Shown: positions 17,072-26,113 of the stretch, one piece after another
Layout of the letters: every line of letters starts with the position of its first letter
How positions within the stretch are numbered: the stretch's first letter is position 1
Assembly: GCF_042682545.1 (NCBI RefSeq)
Contig: NZ_JBHUHQ010000021.1
Reading direction: 5' to 3' (one strand)
DNA from: Ornithinibacillus salinisoli
Lineage (GTDB): Bacteria; Bacillota; Bacilli; Bacillales; Amphibacillaceae
Length of the DNA: 64,000 nucleotides
Position numbers and translations under genes: made by a program
The notes under the pieces: model-generated
The model's input: only the letters and a program-made list of their open reading frames with translations
Told to the model about the DNA's origin: nothing
Database searches by the model: none

Positions 17072-17746
17072 TTATAGTGGTCCTGAAATACCTTGTCTAC
17101 GTATTAAAACAAAGTGTGCTGCCATTAGTGCAAACAATGCTCCAGGCAAGAAGAAGACATGGATTGCAAAGAATCTTGTTAACGTTTGTGCACCTACAAT
17201 TTCAGCGTCACCAGCTAACAGAGTCTTCAAATATTCTCCAATAAACGGAACTTGTTCCGCAATTTCAAGTCCAACCTGAGTAGCGAAGTAAGCTTTGTTA
17301 TCCCATGGTAATAAGTATCCTGTGAAACCTAGACCAAGCATTACAAAGAACAATAATACTCCGACCATCCAGTTTAATTCACGTGGTTTTTTATAAGCAC
17401 CTTGGAAAAACACACGTAATGTATGTAGTAAAAGCATTACAATTACAACACTCGCACCCCAATGGTGCATTCCTCTTACAATTTGACCATGTGCAACTTC
17501 TGTTTGTAAGTAATAAACAGATTTCCATGCATTTTCAATATCTGGTACGTAGTACATGGTTAAAAACATTCCAGATAATATTTGAATCACGACGACAAAG
17601 AACGTTAAACCACCGAAACAATAAACAAAAGCTGAAAAGTGATGGGCAGGGTTAACATGTTCAGGTACCTCGTGATCAGCGATATCGCGCCAGATTGGCG
17701 TAATATCTATACGTTCATCTATCCAGTCATAAATTTTCTGTAACAT
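17072..17746 (-). CDS. qcrB: Menaquinol:cytochrome c reductase cytochrome b subunit
   Basis: A 224-aa cytochrome b6-type subunit with four membrane helices. Histidines at 94/95, 108, 196 and 211 provide the b-haem ligands (RGMHHWGAS, LLLHTLRVFFQG, FAIHVFF, MAAHFVL). Cys43 in VYCFGGLTFF is at the position used for the extra covalent haem in b6-type proteins, so a haem ci is likely. The gene follows qcrA by six bases and precedes qcrC by 15. Menaquinone for this complex would come from the hepS/menG/hepT products encoded nearby. Confidence 0.96.
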   Translation of the reverse strand: MLQKIYDWIDERIDITPIWRDIADHEVPEHVNPAHHFSAFVYCFGGLTFFVVVIQILSGMFLTMYYVPDIENAWKSVYYLQTEVAHGQIVRGMHHWGASVVIVMLLLHTLRVFFQGAYKKPRELNWMVGVLLFFVMLGLGFTGYLLPWDNKAYFATQVGLEIAEQVPFIGEYLKTLLAGDAEIVGAQTLTRFFAIHVFFLPGALFALMAAHFVLIRRQGISGPL

Positions 17747-17752
17747 AAATTA

Positions 17753-18265
17753 TTACGCCTCCCCTCTGACATGTGCTTTACCAAGGTATAACATTCCATT
17801 TTCAACTTTATGATCATATAAATCTAATGGTCTTGTAGGTGGTGTACCTGCAATATTTGTACCATCTTTATAGTACCGTCCATCGTGACATGGGCAGAAA
17901 AACTGGTTTGGATGGTCTTCATTTCCTTCCCATGATACAACACAACCAAGGTGTGTACATGTTGGAGACAATGCCATTATTTCATCATTATCATCTTTAA
18001 ATACCCATGCAGACTTATTAACCTTTGATTCATACCATCCATCCACCTGGTCAACTTTCCAATCAACACGTTGCGGTTCTGTTGTAATATCTTCCACAGC
18101 TAAGCCAACATTTGCATATTCACCAGCAGTTGATGGTTTTAATACAGGATCAATTGCCATTCGAATTGGTGAAATTAATAGTCCAGCTGCCATAAATCCA
18201 CCTACACCTGTGAGAGTGTAATTGAGAAATTGTCGACGGGACACTTGTTGCTTTTCTTCACTCAT
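17753..18265 (-). CDS. qcrA: Menaquinol:cytochrome c reductase Rieske iron-sulfur subunit
   Basis: A 170-aa Rieske protein. The N-terminal SRRQFLN twin-arginine motif is followed by a hydrophobic anchor, so Tat export is likely. The [2Fe-2S] ligands are in CTHLGC (C103, H105, C108) and CPCHDGRY (C124, C126, H127). An extended linker GEYANVGLAVEDI precedes the cluster domain. It is the first gene of qcrABC, with a consensus promoter about 65 bases upstream and a GAGGGGG ribosome site. Confidence 0.96.
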   Translation of the reverse strand: MSEEKQQVSRRQFLNYTLTGVGGFMAAGLLISPIRMAIDPVLKPSTAGEYANVGLAVEDITTEPQRVDWKVDQVDGWYESKVNKSAWVFKDDNDEIMALSPTCTHLGCVVSWEGNEDHPNQFFCPCHDGRYYKDGTNIAGTPPTRPLDLYDHKVENGMLYLGKAHVRGEA

Positions 18266-18328
18266 GATTTTCCCCCCTCTTTACATTAATCACGGACAAT
18301 ATTTTATTCAGATTACTAGGACATTACC

Positions 18329-18357
18329 ATGATAGCGTAAACTATCTGCTTGGTCAA
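18329..18357 (-). promoter_or_regulatory. Promoter of qcrABC
   Basis: On the minus strand TTGACC, a 17-base spacer and TATCAT match a SigA promoter. No further operator could be recognised with confidence. Confidence 0.6.
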
Positions 18358-18431
18358 TAAATATTGCTATTTGTTACAAAAAGTTCTTATTTTACAGAGA
18401 AAATTTTATTAATTATGTAGATTTTAGTTAT

Positions 18432-18890
18432 TTACCAATAAGATCGAATTAATTCTACGATTTGTTTAACTTGCTCCCGAATTACCTGTTGCATCTCGAC
18501 TGATTGAACATCTCCAGATTGAAAACCTGGTAACCATATTAAATTTCCATTTAAATCTTTTTCATGTTTTTTCCACTTGGAATCAAACGATATAAAGAAA
18601 ATATGCTGAAATGGTTGTTCCTTCATATCATCAACCCAGGCATTTAGCCTGTCCACCTCCGGTTCTTTATCGGCATTTTTAACGTAATAATAACTAGGAG
18701 TCAATACAATTCTACCAGTAAGTTCTTTTTCAATCTCACTTGAAAAAATCGTAAGTACTTCTGATGCAAAAGCGTTTTTCTTAACACTAGCTTCTTGTGA
18801 TAAGTGAAAAGGTATTAAAGGCAAAATAATAGTATCAATATACTCTTTTGCTTGCATATACTTTTCCATATCGTGTTCGTTCCACTTCAT
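18432..18890 (-). CDS. ypiF: DUF2487 protein YpiF
   Basis: A 152-aa soluble protein lying between ypiB and qcrA as in B. subtilis. No catalytic motif is recognisable. The N-terminal segment MKWNEHDMEKYMQAKEYIDT and the PLIPFH turn are as I recall for the DUF2487/YpiF family. The function is unknown; the constant neighbourhood with ReoY and the bc complex does not by itself explain it. The terminator at 18975-19007 separates it from ypiB, so it may have its own promoter. Confidence 0.78.
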   Translation of the reverse strand: MKWNEHDMEKYMQAKEYIDTIILPLIPFHLSQEASVKKNAFASEVLTIFSSEIEKELTGRIVLTPSYYYVKNADKEPEVDRLNAWVDDMKEQPFQHIFFISFDSKWKKHEKDLNGNLIWLPGFQSGDVQSVEMQQVIREQVKQIVELIRSYW

Positions 18891-18974
18891 AAGAACTCAC
18901 CTTTCTGTTATTGTTAACCAATTTTCGTATAAGTATGATAATCCTTCTAAATCTTATCTTATTTAAACAAAAAA

Positions 18975-19007
18975 AATCAACCTATTACTATTTTATTTAG
19001 GTTGATT
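18975..19007 (-). terminator. Terminator overlapping the end of ypiB
   Basis: AATCAACCTA pairs with TAGGTTGATT and is followed on the minus strand by a TTTTTTTT run. One arm lies in the last codons of ypiB. Confidence 0.75.
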
Positions 19008-19556
19008 CATATGATCTTTATCAAATTTTTTAAGTTCCTCAACTAATCTATGGAATTCATCCTCACACTTCTTATCCAACGCTTGATCAATTTTCTTTAT
19101 TAAATGTTTTCTTCGGAAGCTTTGGATCGAGTGGTCCATTATTTGCTTTGCAAGATCCTTGTCCTTACGTGTAATAAAATATTCATCCGGTACAAATGGG
19201 TTATCCTCCAAAACAGCTGCATAAGTTGTATTTTGATTCGCATTGCGAAAATTAAGTTGAACATAGAGGGTTTCATCTTGGTTTAAGCGAATATCATGAA
19301 AAGACTTTTCAGGATCTGTTGTTACTAAGTGATCCTTATAAAAACGAAACGGTACATCCTTCGAACAATGTGTAGAAATAATAATACTTCTAGGACAAAA
19401 TTTGGCATCACGGACAAAATGAACATTTGTTAAAACTTCATGATGATTAATTAAATAATTTAATATCCAAACACTTTCTCTCTTTTTAAGTTGATAATTA
19501 TTTAAAAACCATTGAATAAAACTCTTTTTATCTTTGATGGAAATAGGAGTTTGCAT
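18993..19556 (-). CDS. reoY: ReoY-type regulator of proteolysis (UPF0302, YpiB)
   Basis: A 187-aa UPF0302 protein with the family core QWFLNNYQLKKRESVWILNY, FCPRSIIISTHC and EKSFHDIRLNQDE. Listeria ReoY, the homologue, acts with ReoM and ClpCP to control MurA degradation; that role is carried over here by homology. The start is placed at 19556 because homologues begin near QTPISIKDK. The GGAGGG site is 12 bases away, longer than usual. Two upstream in-frame ATGs lack ribosome sites. The gene follows ypiA with a gap of 66 bases from this start. Confidence 0.85.
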   Translation of the reverse strand: MQTPISIKDKKSFIQWFLNNYQLKKRESVWILNYLINHHEVLTNVHFVRDAKFCPRSIIISTHCSKDVPFRFYKDHLVTTDPEKSFHDIRLNQDETLYVQLNFRNANQNTTYAAVLEDNPFVPDEYFITRKDKDLAKQIMDHSIQSFRRKHLIKKIDQALDKKCEDEFHRLVEELKKFDKDHMNQPK

Positions 19557-19622
19557 TCTCGGACGATTCCCTCCTCTATCATCCATTTTTAAACGAACCA
19601 TTATTTATCAGCACATATCTTT

Positions 19623-20876
19623 TTATGACTTTCTAATGCGTTCAACATATTCACGTATCTCTTCATCTAAAGGTTGATGAACTAAGTATGATTCAAAAAC
19701 GTTAACAGCTTTATCTGTCCTCCCTTCTTCGATTAGAAAATATCCATATTCTTTAAGGAAATCACTATCATGTTGTAAGCTATTATATGCTTCATTGTAC
19801 TGATTTAATGCATCATCAAATAATTCAATTTCTCTGTAAGCACGTGCCAATTCCCATTCATAAATAGGATCATCCGCTCCTGTATGCTTCGTTTCTTGTA
19901 TAAGTTCAACGATTTCACTTTGCTTATTATTTTCCTTTAATAATTCAACTAAAAATAGTACAGCTTCTTTATAATCGACATCAAGTGCAATCGATTGCCG
20001 TACATAATCTTCACATTCTGTGTCAAGCCCTAATTTATGGGCTAACCTCCCGGCATATAGAAATAACTCCTTATTGAATTCGTCTACTTTTATGCCTTTC
20101 TTAGCAGTATCATAAGCTTGTTTTATCAATTCCTCTGCTTCATATGCCTTGGCTAATTGAAAATAAGCTGAGTGATAATACGAATCTTTTTCAATTACTT
20201 TCTCCCACACATGAATCGCAATATCTTTACGATCCGCTTGAAATGCAGTAATTCCATATTTAAATAATGCATCTACATTTTCGGGTTCTTCCTGTTGGTA
20301 TAATTCTAATGCTTTCTCATATTCGCCAACATCTGCATATACTTCAGCTAACCGCTCACGTATTGAAATGGATGCAATTTCATTCGTTTTCTGAGCAACT
20401 CGCTCATAATATGATACAGATTTATTACTTTCACCGATGTAAAAGTATAATTCTCCAAGTGCGAAATCAATTATAACTTCATTCGGACTAATTTGTTTTG
20501 CTTGTAATAGTTTTTGCTCAGCAACTTCATGTAATCCTTGTGCTTGGTATAAATCCGCTAATTGGACCAAGGCCTGTGTATAAGAGTCGTCTTGATCGTT
20601 AACCTCACTTAGTAAATTAATAGCTTCAACATCATTCTCTTGTTCAATGAATATATCGGCAAGCATTAATTTTAAATCACTTTCTTCTGGGAATAGCATA
20701 AGCAAATCCTGTAAAATACCCTTCGCTTCATCAAGTAATCCCCATTGTATAAAAAGTTCAGCAATCGTATATTTTTCGTCTTCATTTGCATTTGGAAGAT
20801 AATTTTCTAATTGTTCTATTGCTTCTTCATTTTGATTGTTTTCCATTAAAGAAATAGCTCTCATTATCGTATCCAT
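19623..20876 (-). CDS. ypiA: Tetratricopeptide-repeat protein YpiA
   Basis: A 417-aa soluble protein made almost entirely of helical TPR-type repeats, visible as recurring A..Y...G....A...Y/L units (for example ALELYQQEEPENVDALFKYG and ALNQYNEAYNSLQHDS). It is strongly acidic. Such proteins act as interaction scaffolds; the partner is not known from sequence. It lies upstream of ypiB (reoY), and in Firmicutes these two genes are a conserved pair, which suggests but does not prove a link to the same proteolytic control. Confidence 0.88.
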   Translation of the reverse strand: MDTIMRAISLMENNQNEEAIEQLENYLPNANEDEKYTIAELFIQWGLLDEAKGILQDLLMLFPEESDLKLMLADIFIEQENDVEAINLLSEVNDQDDSYTQALVQLADLYQAQGLHEVAEQKLLQAKQISPNEVIIDFALGELYFYIGESNKSVSYYERVAQKTNEIASISIRERLAEVYADVGEYEKALELYQQEEPENVDALFKYGITAFQADRKDIAIHVWEKVIEKDSYYHSAYFQLAKAYEAEELIKQAYDTAKKGIKVDEFNKELFLYAGRLAHKLGLDTECEDYVRQSIALDVDYKEAVLFLVELLKENNKQSEIVELIQETKHTGADDPIYEWELARAYREIELFDDALNQYNEAYNSLQHDSDFLKEYGYFLIEEGRTDKAVNVFESYLVHQPLDEEIREYVERIRKS

Positions 20877-20946
20877 GTAAAAAAGTCCTTTCTTCTAATA
20901 CAAGATTCAATTAAAGTTTAAACCTTCCACTAACTTATGTAAAATA

Positions 20947-20974
20947 AGAGAACCTCAATATGCTGAGATCCTCT
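20947..20974 (-). terminator. Terminator of the aro operon
   Basis: On the minus strand AGAGGATCTCA and TGAGGTTCTCT form an 11-bp stem with two G-T pairs and a 6-base loop, followed by TATTTTAC, just after aroA. Confidence 0.7.
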
Positions 20975-20980
20975 ATGCGG

Positions 20981-22267
20981 TCAAGAAATTAGTTTTTTAT
21001 AGTCTGCAAAAAAACTAGGATAAGATATAGCAATTGAATCGGTGTCATCAATTGCAATTGGATCAGATGCCATAAGTGAAGCAATAACACTCATCATGGC
21101 AATGCGATGGTCACCATAGGAGGAAACTTGACCACCTTTTAACGTTGTTTTTCCATGTATAATCATCCCATCGTTTGTTCCTTCAATGTTTGCTCCTAGC
21201 TTTTGTAGGACCTCCACAATGGCACTAATTCGATCAGTCTCTTTAATTTTTAACTCCTCAGCATCTCGGATAATAGTGGTGCCCTCTGCCTGGGTGGCTA
21301 ATAATGCGATTATTGGAATTTCATCAATTAATCTAGGAATTATTTCTCCTTCAATAATAGTAGACTGAAGAGGTTGAGAACATACTGTAACGTCACCAAT
21401 TCTCTCGCCATATAATTTCTTTTCATTAGAAATTTGAATGCTTGCCCCCATTTTTATAAGAATATCAATAATTCCAGATCTTGTTTCATTTAGTCCAATA
21501 CTTTTTAATGTTATTTTACTATTTGGTACTATAGCTGCGGCAACCATGAAAAATGCTGCTGAAGATATGTCACCCGGAACATTTATGTCTGTTGCCCGTA
21601 AAGGTTGTCCTGGTATTACTGTTATCTGATCCCCATTTTTAGTAACGTTTATTCCGAAAGCGTTTAACATATTTTCCGTATGATTCCGTGTAGGCGTTTG
21701 CTCGATAATGTGTGTCGGACCATCTGCATGTAGCGCGGCTAATAAAATGGCAGATTTTACTTGTGCACTTTTCACAGGCATTACGTATTGTATACCTTGA
21801 AGCCGTTGACCGTGTATGGCTAAAGGCAATAAATTACCAGTATCTCGGCCTATTATATGCGCATTCATTTCTTTTAATGGGTTTACTACCCGTTTCATAG
21901 GACGAGTAGATAAGGATTCATCACCATACACTGTTGAAAATATTGGCAAACTAGCTAGAACGCCGATCATTAATCTAGCCGTTGTACCAGAATTCCCAAA
22001 ATAAAGTGGTTTTATAGGTTCTTTGAGAGAATAGTAGCCACCACCTTTTACAATTAATGCATTGTTATTTTTGATTATAGAAACCCCCATGGAACGAAAT
22101 GCCTCTACTGTTCGCATACAGTCCTCACCATCTAAAAAATGTCTAATACGTGAAGTCCCTTCTGCCAGGGATGCTAGTATTACAGCTCTATGTGATATAG
22201 ATTTATCACCAGGAACTTCAATTTCGCCGTGAATTGATTGATTGACAGGCTGAAAATAATTCACCAT
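20981..22267 (-). CDS. aroA: 3-phosphoshikimate 1-carboxyvinyltransferase (EPSP synthase)
   Basis: It transfers enolpyruvyl from PEP to shikimate 3-phosphate in chorismate synthesis. The signature segments are present: EVPGDKSISHRAVILASLA at the N terminus, GNSGTTARLMIGVLA in the middle, and KIKETDRISAIVEVL with YGDHRIAMM at the C terminus. Length 428 aa equals the B. subtilis enzyme (there called AroE). It lies 18 bases after aroB. In B. subtilis aroH, the trp operon, hisC and tyrA separate these two genes; here nothing does. Confidence 0.96.
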   Translation of the reverse strand: MVNYFQPVNQSIHGEIEVPGDKSISHRAVILASLAEGTSRIRHFLDGEDCMRTVEAFRSMGVSIIKNNNALIVKGGGYYSLKEPIKPLYFGNSGTTARLMIGVLASLPIFSTVYGDESLSTRPMKRVVNPLKEMNAHIIGRDTGNLLPLAIHGQRLQGIQYVMPVKSAQVKSAILLAALHADGPTHIIEQTPTRNHTENMLNAFGINVTKNGDQITVIPGQPLRATDINVPGDISSAAFFMVAAAIVPNSKITLKSIGLNETRSGIIDILIKMGASIQISNEKKLYGERIGDVTVCSQPLQSTIIEGEIIPRLIDEIPIIALLATQAEGTTIIRDAEELKIKETDRISAIVEVLQKLGANIEGTNDGMIIHGKTTLKGGQVSSYGDHRIAMMSVIASLMASDPIAIDDTDSIAISYPSFFADYKKLIS

Positions 22268-22285
22268 ATTTCTTCACTCACCCTT

Positions 22286-23368
22286 CTAATGGCCATACCA
22301 GTTCTGCAGTTTTGCAAAAAATGATTCTATATAACTTCTTAATGTCGTATCTTCTATTTCGATCAACACCGGTTTGGACATTTCTTCTAATAATACCATT
22401 TGAATTCGTTGGTTAGTGGCTTTTTTATCCATTTTCATCCGTTTCAGGAGTGCTTCGATACAAACATTATCCATATTTAAAGGATAATGATTATTAGTTA
22501 ACCAAGTAAACAACTTATCTGCATGCAAATTAATAGCATATTCTTTTTCACTTACATCAATTGCAAATAATAGTCCGATCGCTACTGCTTCACCATGTGT
22601 TATAGAGCCATAACCTAATTCTGCTTCGATTGCATGGCCGAGTGTATGACCTAAATTAAGAAACTTTCTTTTGCCAGCTTCTTTTTCATCTTGCTCGACG
22701 GTATTCGCTTTGATTTGAATGCCTTTCTCCAAATGTCTAATCCGCTCGTAATTATCATTATGTGTCAGGTCTAGTTCCATTACATCCCATAATAATTTTT
22801 CGTCTGCCAGAAATGCCTCTTTCATAATTTCTGCATAGCCAGAACGTAGCTCTTTTAAGGGTAATGTATGTAAAGTACTTACATCATAAAGTACCATTAT
22901 AGGTGAATAAAAGTTGCCAATTAAGTTTTTACCACTCTCATGATTGATCGCAACCTTACCACCCACACTACTATCATGCGCCAGGACAGTTGTAGGCACT
23001 TGCACAAAATCAATTCCGCGCATATACGTCGCCGCAACAAAACCTGCAACATCACCAACGACTCCACCACCTAAAGCGATGATTAAGGAAGATCTATCTA
23101 GGCCGTAGCGAATTGCCTGAGAATGAAGTTCATAGAAAGAATGTATACTTTTAGATTGTTCACCTGCAGGTATAATTGCTGTATGTACAGAACTCCCCTC
23201 TAATGAATTCGATAAATCATCTAAATACAAACGTGCCACATGATCATCGGTAATGATTAAGATAGAATCGTAACTTTTGGGTAGAAGCTCCTGTAATTGA
23301 AAGCGAATATTCTCACCAATATAAACTGGATAGGTATGAGTGTTTGCATGTATTAAAATACTGTCCAC
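22286..23368 (-). CDS. aroB: 3-dehydroquinate synthase
   Basis: It converts DAHP to 3-dehydroquinate with NAD and a divalent metal. The nucleotide loop ALGGGVVGDVAGFVAATYMRG, the metal ligands in ELRSGYAEIMKEAFL, NLGHTLGHAIE and THGEAVAIG are visible. The start is the GTG at 23368, whose first base is the last base of the aroC TAG stop, behind AAGGTG with a 6-base spacer. The upstream GTG in frame overlaps that ribosome site. Length 360 aa. Confidence 0.95.
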   Translation of the reverse strand: MDSILIHANTHTYPVYIGENIRFQLQELLPKSYDSILIITDDHVARLYLDDLSNSLEGSSVHTAIIPAGEQSKSIHSFYELHSQAIRYGLDRSSLIIALGGGVVGDVAGFVAATYMRGIDFVQVPTTVLAHDSSVGGKVAINHESGKNLIGNFYSPIMVLYDVSTLHTLPLKELRSGYAEIMKEAFLADEKLLWDVMELDLTHNDNYERIRHLEKGIQIKANTVEQDEKEAGKRKFLNLGHTLGHAIEAELGYGSITHGEAVAIGLLFAIDVSEKEYAINLHADKLFTWLTNNHYPLNMDNVCIEALLKRMKMDKKATNQRIQMVLLEEMSKPVLIEIEDTTLRSYIESFFAKLQNWYGH

Positions 23369-24534
23369 TAAAAACACCTTATTTCTTCACGATAATCTTC
23401 TATTGCCTGTTTCAGCTTAGGAAATTGATCATGAGGAAATTGTTCTAATATCATTTTAGCTAATTCAAAGGCAACCACATGCTCCATCACAACTGCTGCA
23501 GCTGGAACAGCGCAAGAATCGGAGCGCTCAATACTTGCATGAAACGGTTCCTTCGTTTCTATATCAACACTTTGAAGCGGTTTGTATAGAGTTGGTATAG
23601 GTTTCATCACTCCTTTAATGATCAAAGGCATACCAGTAGTCATACCACCCTCAAAACCACCTAAACGATTGGTCTTACGGTAGTAGCCACGTTGTTCATC
23701 CCAAGCAATTTCATCGTGCACTTCACTACCATATTTATGAGCGGCATCAAAGCCTATTCCGAATTCAACGCCTTTAAATGCATTAATACTAATAACGGCA
23801 CCAGCTATTCTACTATCCAATTTACGGTCATAATGTACATAAGATCCTATTCCAGCTGGCATTCCTTCGACACATACTTCGGTAATGCCACCAATCGAAT
23901 CACCGTCTCTTTTTGCTTGATCTATCTTATCCATCATTCGCTGTTCTATCTTTTTATCTAAAGTACGAACTGGCGATTCCTCAGATATTACCTTCTTGTC
24001 CACCATTGATAATTCACTCATATCGTCGGCTTGGAGTCCCGCAATTTCTTTTACATATCCGCATACTTCAATTCCTAAATGATGTAATAGTGTTTTTGCA
24101 ACTGCACCAGCAGCTACTCGAGCAGCTGTTTCCCTTGCCGAAGAACGCTCCAAAACATTTCGCATATCCCGATGACCATACTTCAGTGCGCCATTTAAAT
24201 CCGCATGTCCCGGTCTTGGCTTTGTAACGATTCGTCTTAGTTTCTTGTTACCTTGAATTGGATCTTCACCCATAATATCTGTCCAATGCTTAAAATCATC
24301 ATTATGTATTACTAACGAAAGTGGTGATCCTAGCGTATATCCGTGTCTTACACCACTCGTAATTTCTACTAAATCCTTCTCAATTTGCATTCTCTTTCCT
24401 CTACCATGACCTTTTTGTCTACGTAGTAAAGATTCATTTATATTGTCCCTCGTTAATGGTAACTGTGCCGGGAGACCTTCAATTATTGTTGTTAATTGTT
24501 TACCATGTGATTCTCCTGCTGTTAAATACCGCAT
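23368..24534 (-). CDS. aroC: Chorismate synthase
   Basis: It forms chorismate from EPSP using reduced FMN. The N-terminal RYLTAGESHGKQL, the LRRQKGHGRGKRM motif, the RHGYTLGSP segment and GHADLNGALKYGHRD with SARETAARVAAGA are characteristic. Length 388 aa matches the Bacillus enzyme (AroF in B. subtilis). It is first in an aroC-aroB-aroA operon with one-base and 18-base junctions. A GGAGGGGG site precedes the ATG. Confidence 0.97.
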   Translation of the reverse strand: MRYLTAGESHGKQLTTIIEGLPAQLPLTRDNINESLLRRQKGHGRGKRMQIEKDLVEITSGVRHGYTLGSPLSLVIHNDDFKHWTDIMGEDPIQGNKKLRRIVTKPRPGHADLNGALKYGHRDMRNVLERSSARETAARVAAGAVAKTLLHHLGIEVCGYVKEIAGLQADDMSELSMVDKKVISEESPVRTLDKKIEQRMMDKIDQAKRDGDSIGGITEVCVEGMPAGIGSYVHYDRKLDSRIAGAVISINAFKGVEFGIGFDAAHKYGSEVHDEIAWDEQRGYYRKTNRLGGFEGGMTTGMPLIIKGVMKPIPTLYKPLQSVDIETKEPFHASIERSDSCAVPAAAVVMEHVVAFELAKMILEQFPHDQFPKLKQAIEDYREEIRCF

Positions 24535-24710
24535 GACCTAACCCCCTCCATTACACTTTGATAAAACTATATCATATGATCATTTCTATACTGAAATCAT
24601 AATATATCTTTCAGATAAGTTAAAGTGATACTTCCGTTAGAGAAATTCTATCATCACTACAAAATCAACGTCTATATGACAAGTGCCTTATATTTGAAAC
24701 AAAACAAAAT

Positions 24711-24736
24711 ACTCTTACCCGTAACAGGATAAGAGT
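24711..24736 (-). terminator. Terminator of cheR
   Basis: On the minus strand ACTCTTATCC pairs with GGGTAAGAGT (one G-T pair) and is followed by ATTTTGTTTTG, right behind the cheR stop. Confidence 0.75.
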
Positions 24737-24745
24737 GTATGTTTC

Positions 24746-25519
24746 TCAAACTTTTTGATAGAAAAATGTATCAGCTAATTGAAATCCATATTTTGCAGGT
24801 GAAAATATTTGTTCCGTACTCCCTACAAATAGTACACCATTTGTGGTCAAAGCACTTGAAAAATCACGATATATTTTGTCTTTAGCTTCATCTGTAAAAT
24901 ATATAAGTACATTTCGACAAACGATTAAGTCCATATTTTTGGGATAAGGATCTTCCAATAGATTATGTTTTTTAAATTGAACAAGTTTCTTTATGGAATC
25001 ATCAATTTGAAAAAATCCGTTTACTTGATTAAAATATTTATCTCTAATTTTTTCAGGCAACTCTTTTAATGCGGAAGATGAATACATTCCTTGTTTAGCC
25101 TTTGTTAAAACGTTCTCATCAATATCCGTAGCAAGAATCTTAACATTCCATTTCGGAAAATACTCTCTTAAGATTATTGCAAGACTATATGGTTCATCTC
25201 CAGTTGAACATGCCGCACTCCAAATGTTTATATTGGCTTTCGTACTACCCAGTAATGGCAATATTTTCTCGATTAATACTTCCCAACGTTTAGGATTACG
25301 GAAAAATTCAGAGACATTGATCGTAATACGGTCGACAAATTCAGCAAGTAAGTCTTCGTTTTTATCCAGTTCAGAATAATAAGAGTTAAAATTGCTAAAA
25401 CCTCTTTTATCTCTCAACGTAGTAAGTCTACGTTTCATTTGTGCCTCTTTATAATAATTAAGATCAATCCCTAATCTTTTCTTGATGTTTGTTATAAATT
25501 CTAAATACTCATCGTTCAT
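24746..25519 (-). CDS. cheR: Chemotaxis protein methyltransferase CheR
   Basis: It methylates glutamates of methyl-accepting chemotaxis receptors with S-adenosylmethionine. The N-terminal helical domain (about 1-70) has the basic KRRLTTLRDKRGFSNF helix. The SAM-binding motif is NIWSAACSTGDEPYSLAI, followed by ILATDIDENVL and the late signature MDLIVCRNVLIYF. At 257 aa it is normal. It sits between ndk and aroC as in B. subtilis, so no chemotaxis operon surrounds it. Together with motI (40095-40748) it indicates a motile organism. Confidence 0.95.
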   Translation of the reverse strand: MNDEYLEFITNIKKRLGIDLNYYKEAQMKRRLTTLRDKRGFSNFNSYYSELDKNEDLLAEFVDRITINVSEFFRNPKRWEVLIEKILPLLGSTKANINIWSAACSTGDEPYSLAIILREYFPKWNVKILATDIDENVLTKAKQGMYSSSALKELPEKIRDKYFNQVNGFFQIDDSIKKLVQFKKHNLLEDPYPKNMDLIVCRNVLIYFTDEAKDKIYRDFSSALTTNGVLFVGSTEQIFSPAKYGFQLADTFFYQKV

Positions 25520-25553
25520 ATTTCTGCCTCTTCGCTTCTTATAATATTAAAAT

Positions 25554-25575
25554 GCCTCCGCAATTTAACGGAGGC
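25554..25575 (-). terminator. Terminator of ndk
   Basis: GCCTCCG pairs with CGGAGGC across an 8-base loop; ATTTTAATATT follows on the minus strand, 10 bases behind the ndk stop. Confidence 0.75.
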
Positions 25576-25585
25576 GCTTTCTTTA

Positions 25586-26032
25586 TTAATAAATCCAAGT
25601 ATTAACTTGTTTATTGTATGATAAAAGTTCATTGGAATGGAAGAACAAATTAATTTCTCTTTCTGCACTTTCAGGAGAGTCTGATCCATGAATGATATTT
25701 TTCCCTACAGTTACACCATAATCACCACGAACAGTTCCAAGAGCTGCTTCAGATGGATTTGTTTTACCCATCATTTCACGTGCAGATGTAATAACATTTT
25801 CACCTTCCCAAACCATTGCAAATACTGGTCCAGAAGTAATAAAATCTACTAATTCACCAAAAAATGGTCTTTCTTTATGTTCACCATAATGTTCTTTGGC
25901 CAACTCATCTGTAATTTGCATGAGTTTAGCACCAACTAATGTAAAGCCCTTTTTTTCAAAACGATTGACAATTTCTCCTACTAGATTGCGTTGTACCCCG
26001 TCTGGTTTAACCATTATAAAAGTTTTTTCCAC
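25586..26032 (-). CDS. ndk: Nucleoside diphosphate kinase
   Basis: It transfers the gamma phosphate between NTPs and NDPs via a phosphohistidine. The active site NIIHGSDSPESAEREI with the catalytic histidine, the N-terminal TFIMVKPDGVQRNLVG and the AMVWEGENVI segment are all present in 148 aa. It lies between hepT and cheR as in B. subtilis. A GAGGTG site precedes the ATG. Confidence 0.97.
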   Translation of the reverse strand: MEKTFIMVKPDGVQRNLVGEIVNRFEKKGFTLVGAKLMQITDELAKEHYGEHKERPFFGELVDFITSGPVFAMVWEGENVITSAREMMGKTNPSEAALGTVRGDYGVTVGKNIIHGSDSPESAEREINLFFHSNELLSYNKQVNTWIY

Positions 26033-26113
26033 AATTACACCTCTTTTTTTATGTATAATTCATTTTGTAACCGTTTTAAATTCTATCAAACTTTCCGAAA
26101 AATAACAATAAGC

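Noticed and set aside
24535..24745. TRAP-binding or T-box leader ahead of aroC
   Set aside because: No cluster of (G/T)AG triplets and no T-box sequence was found; only a weak promoter-like TATGAT is present.
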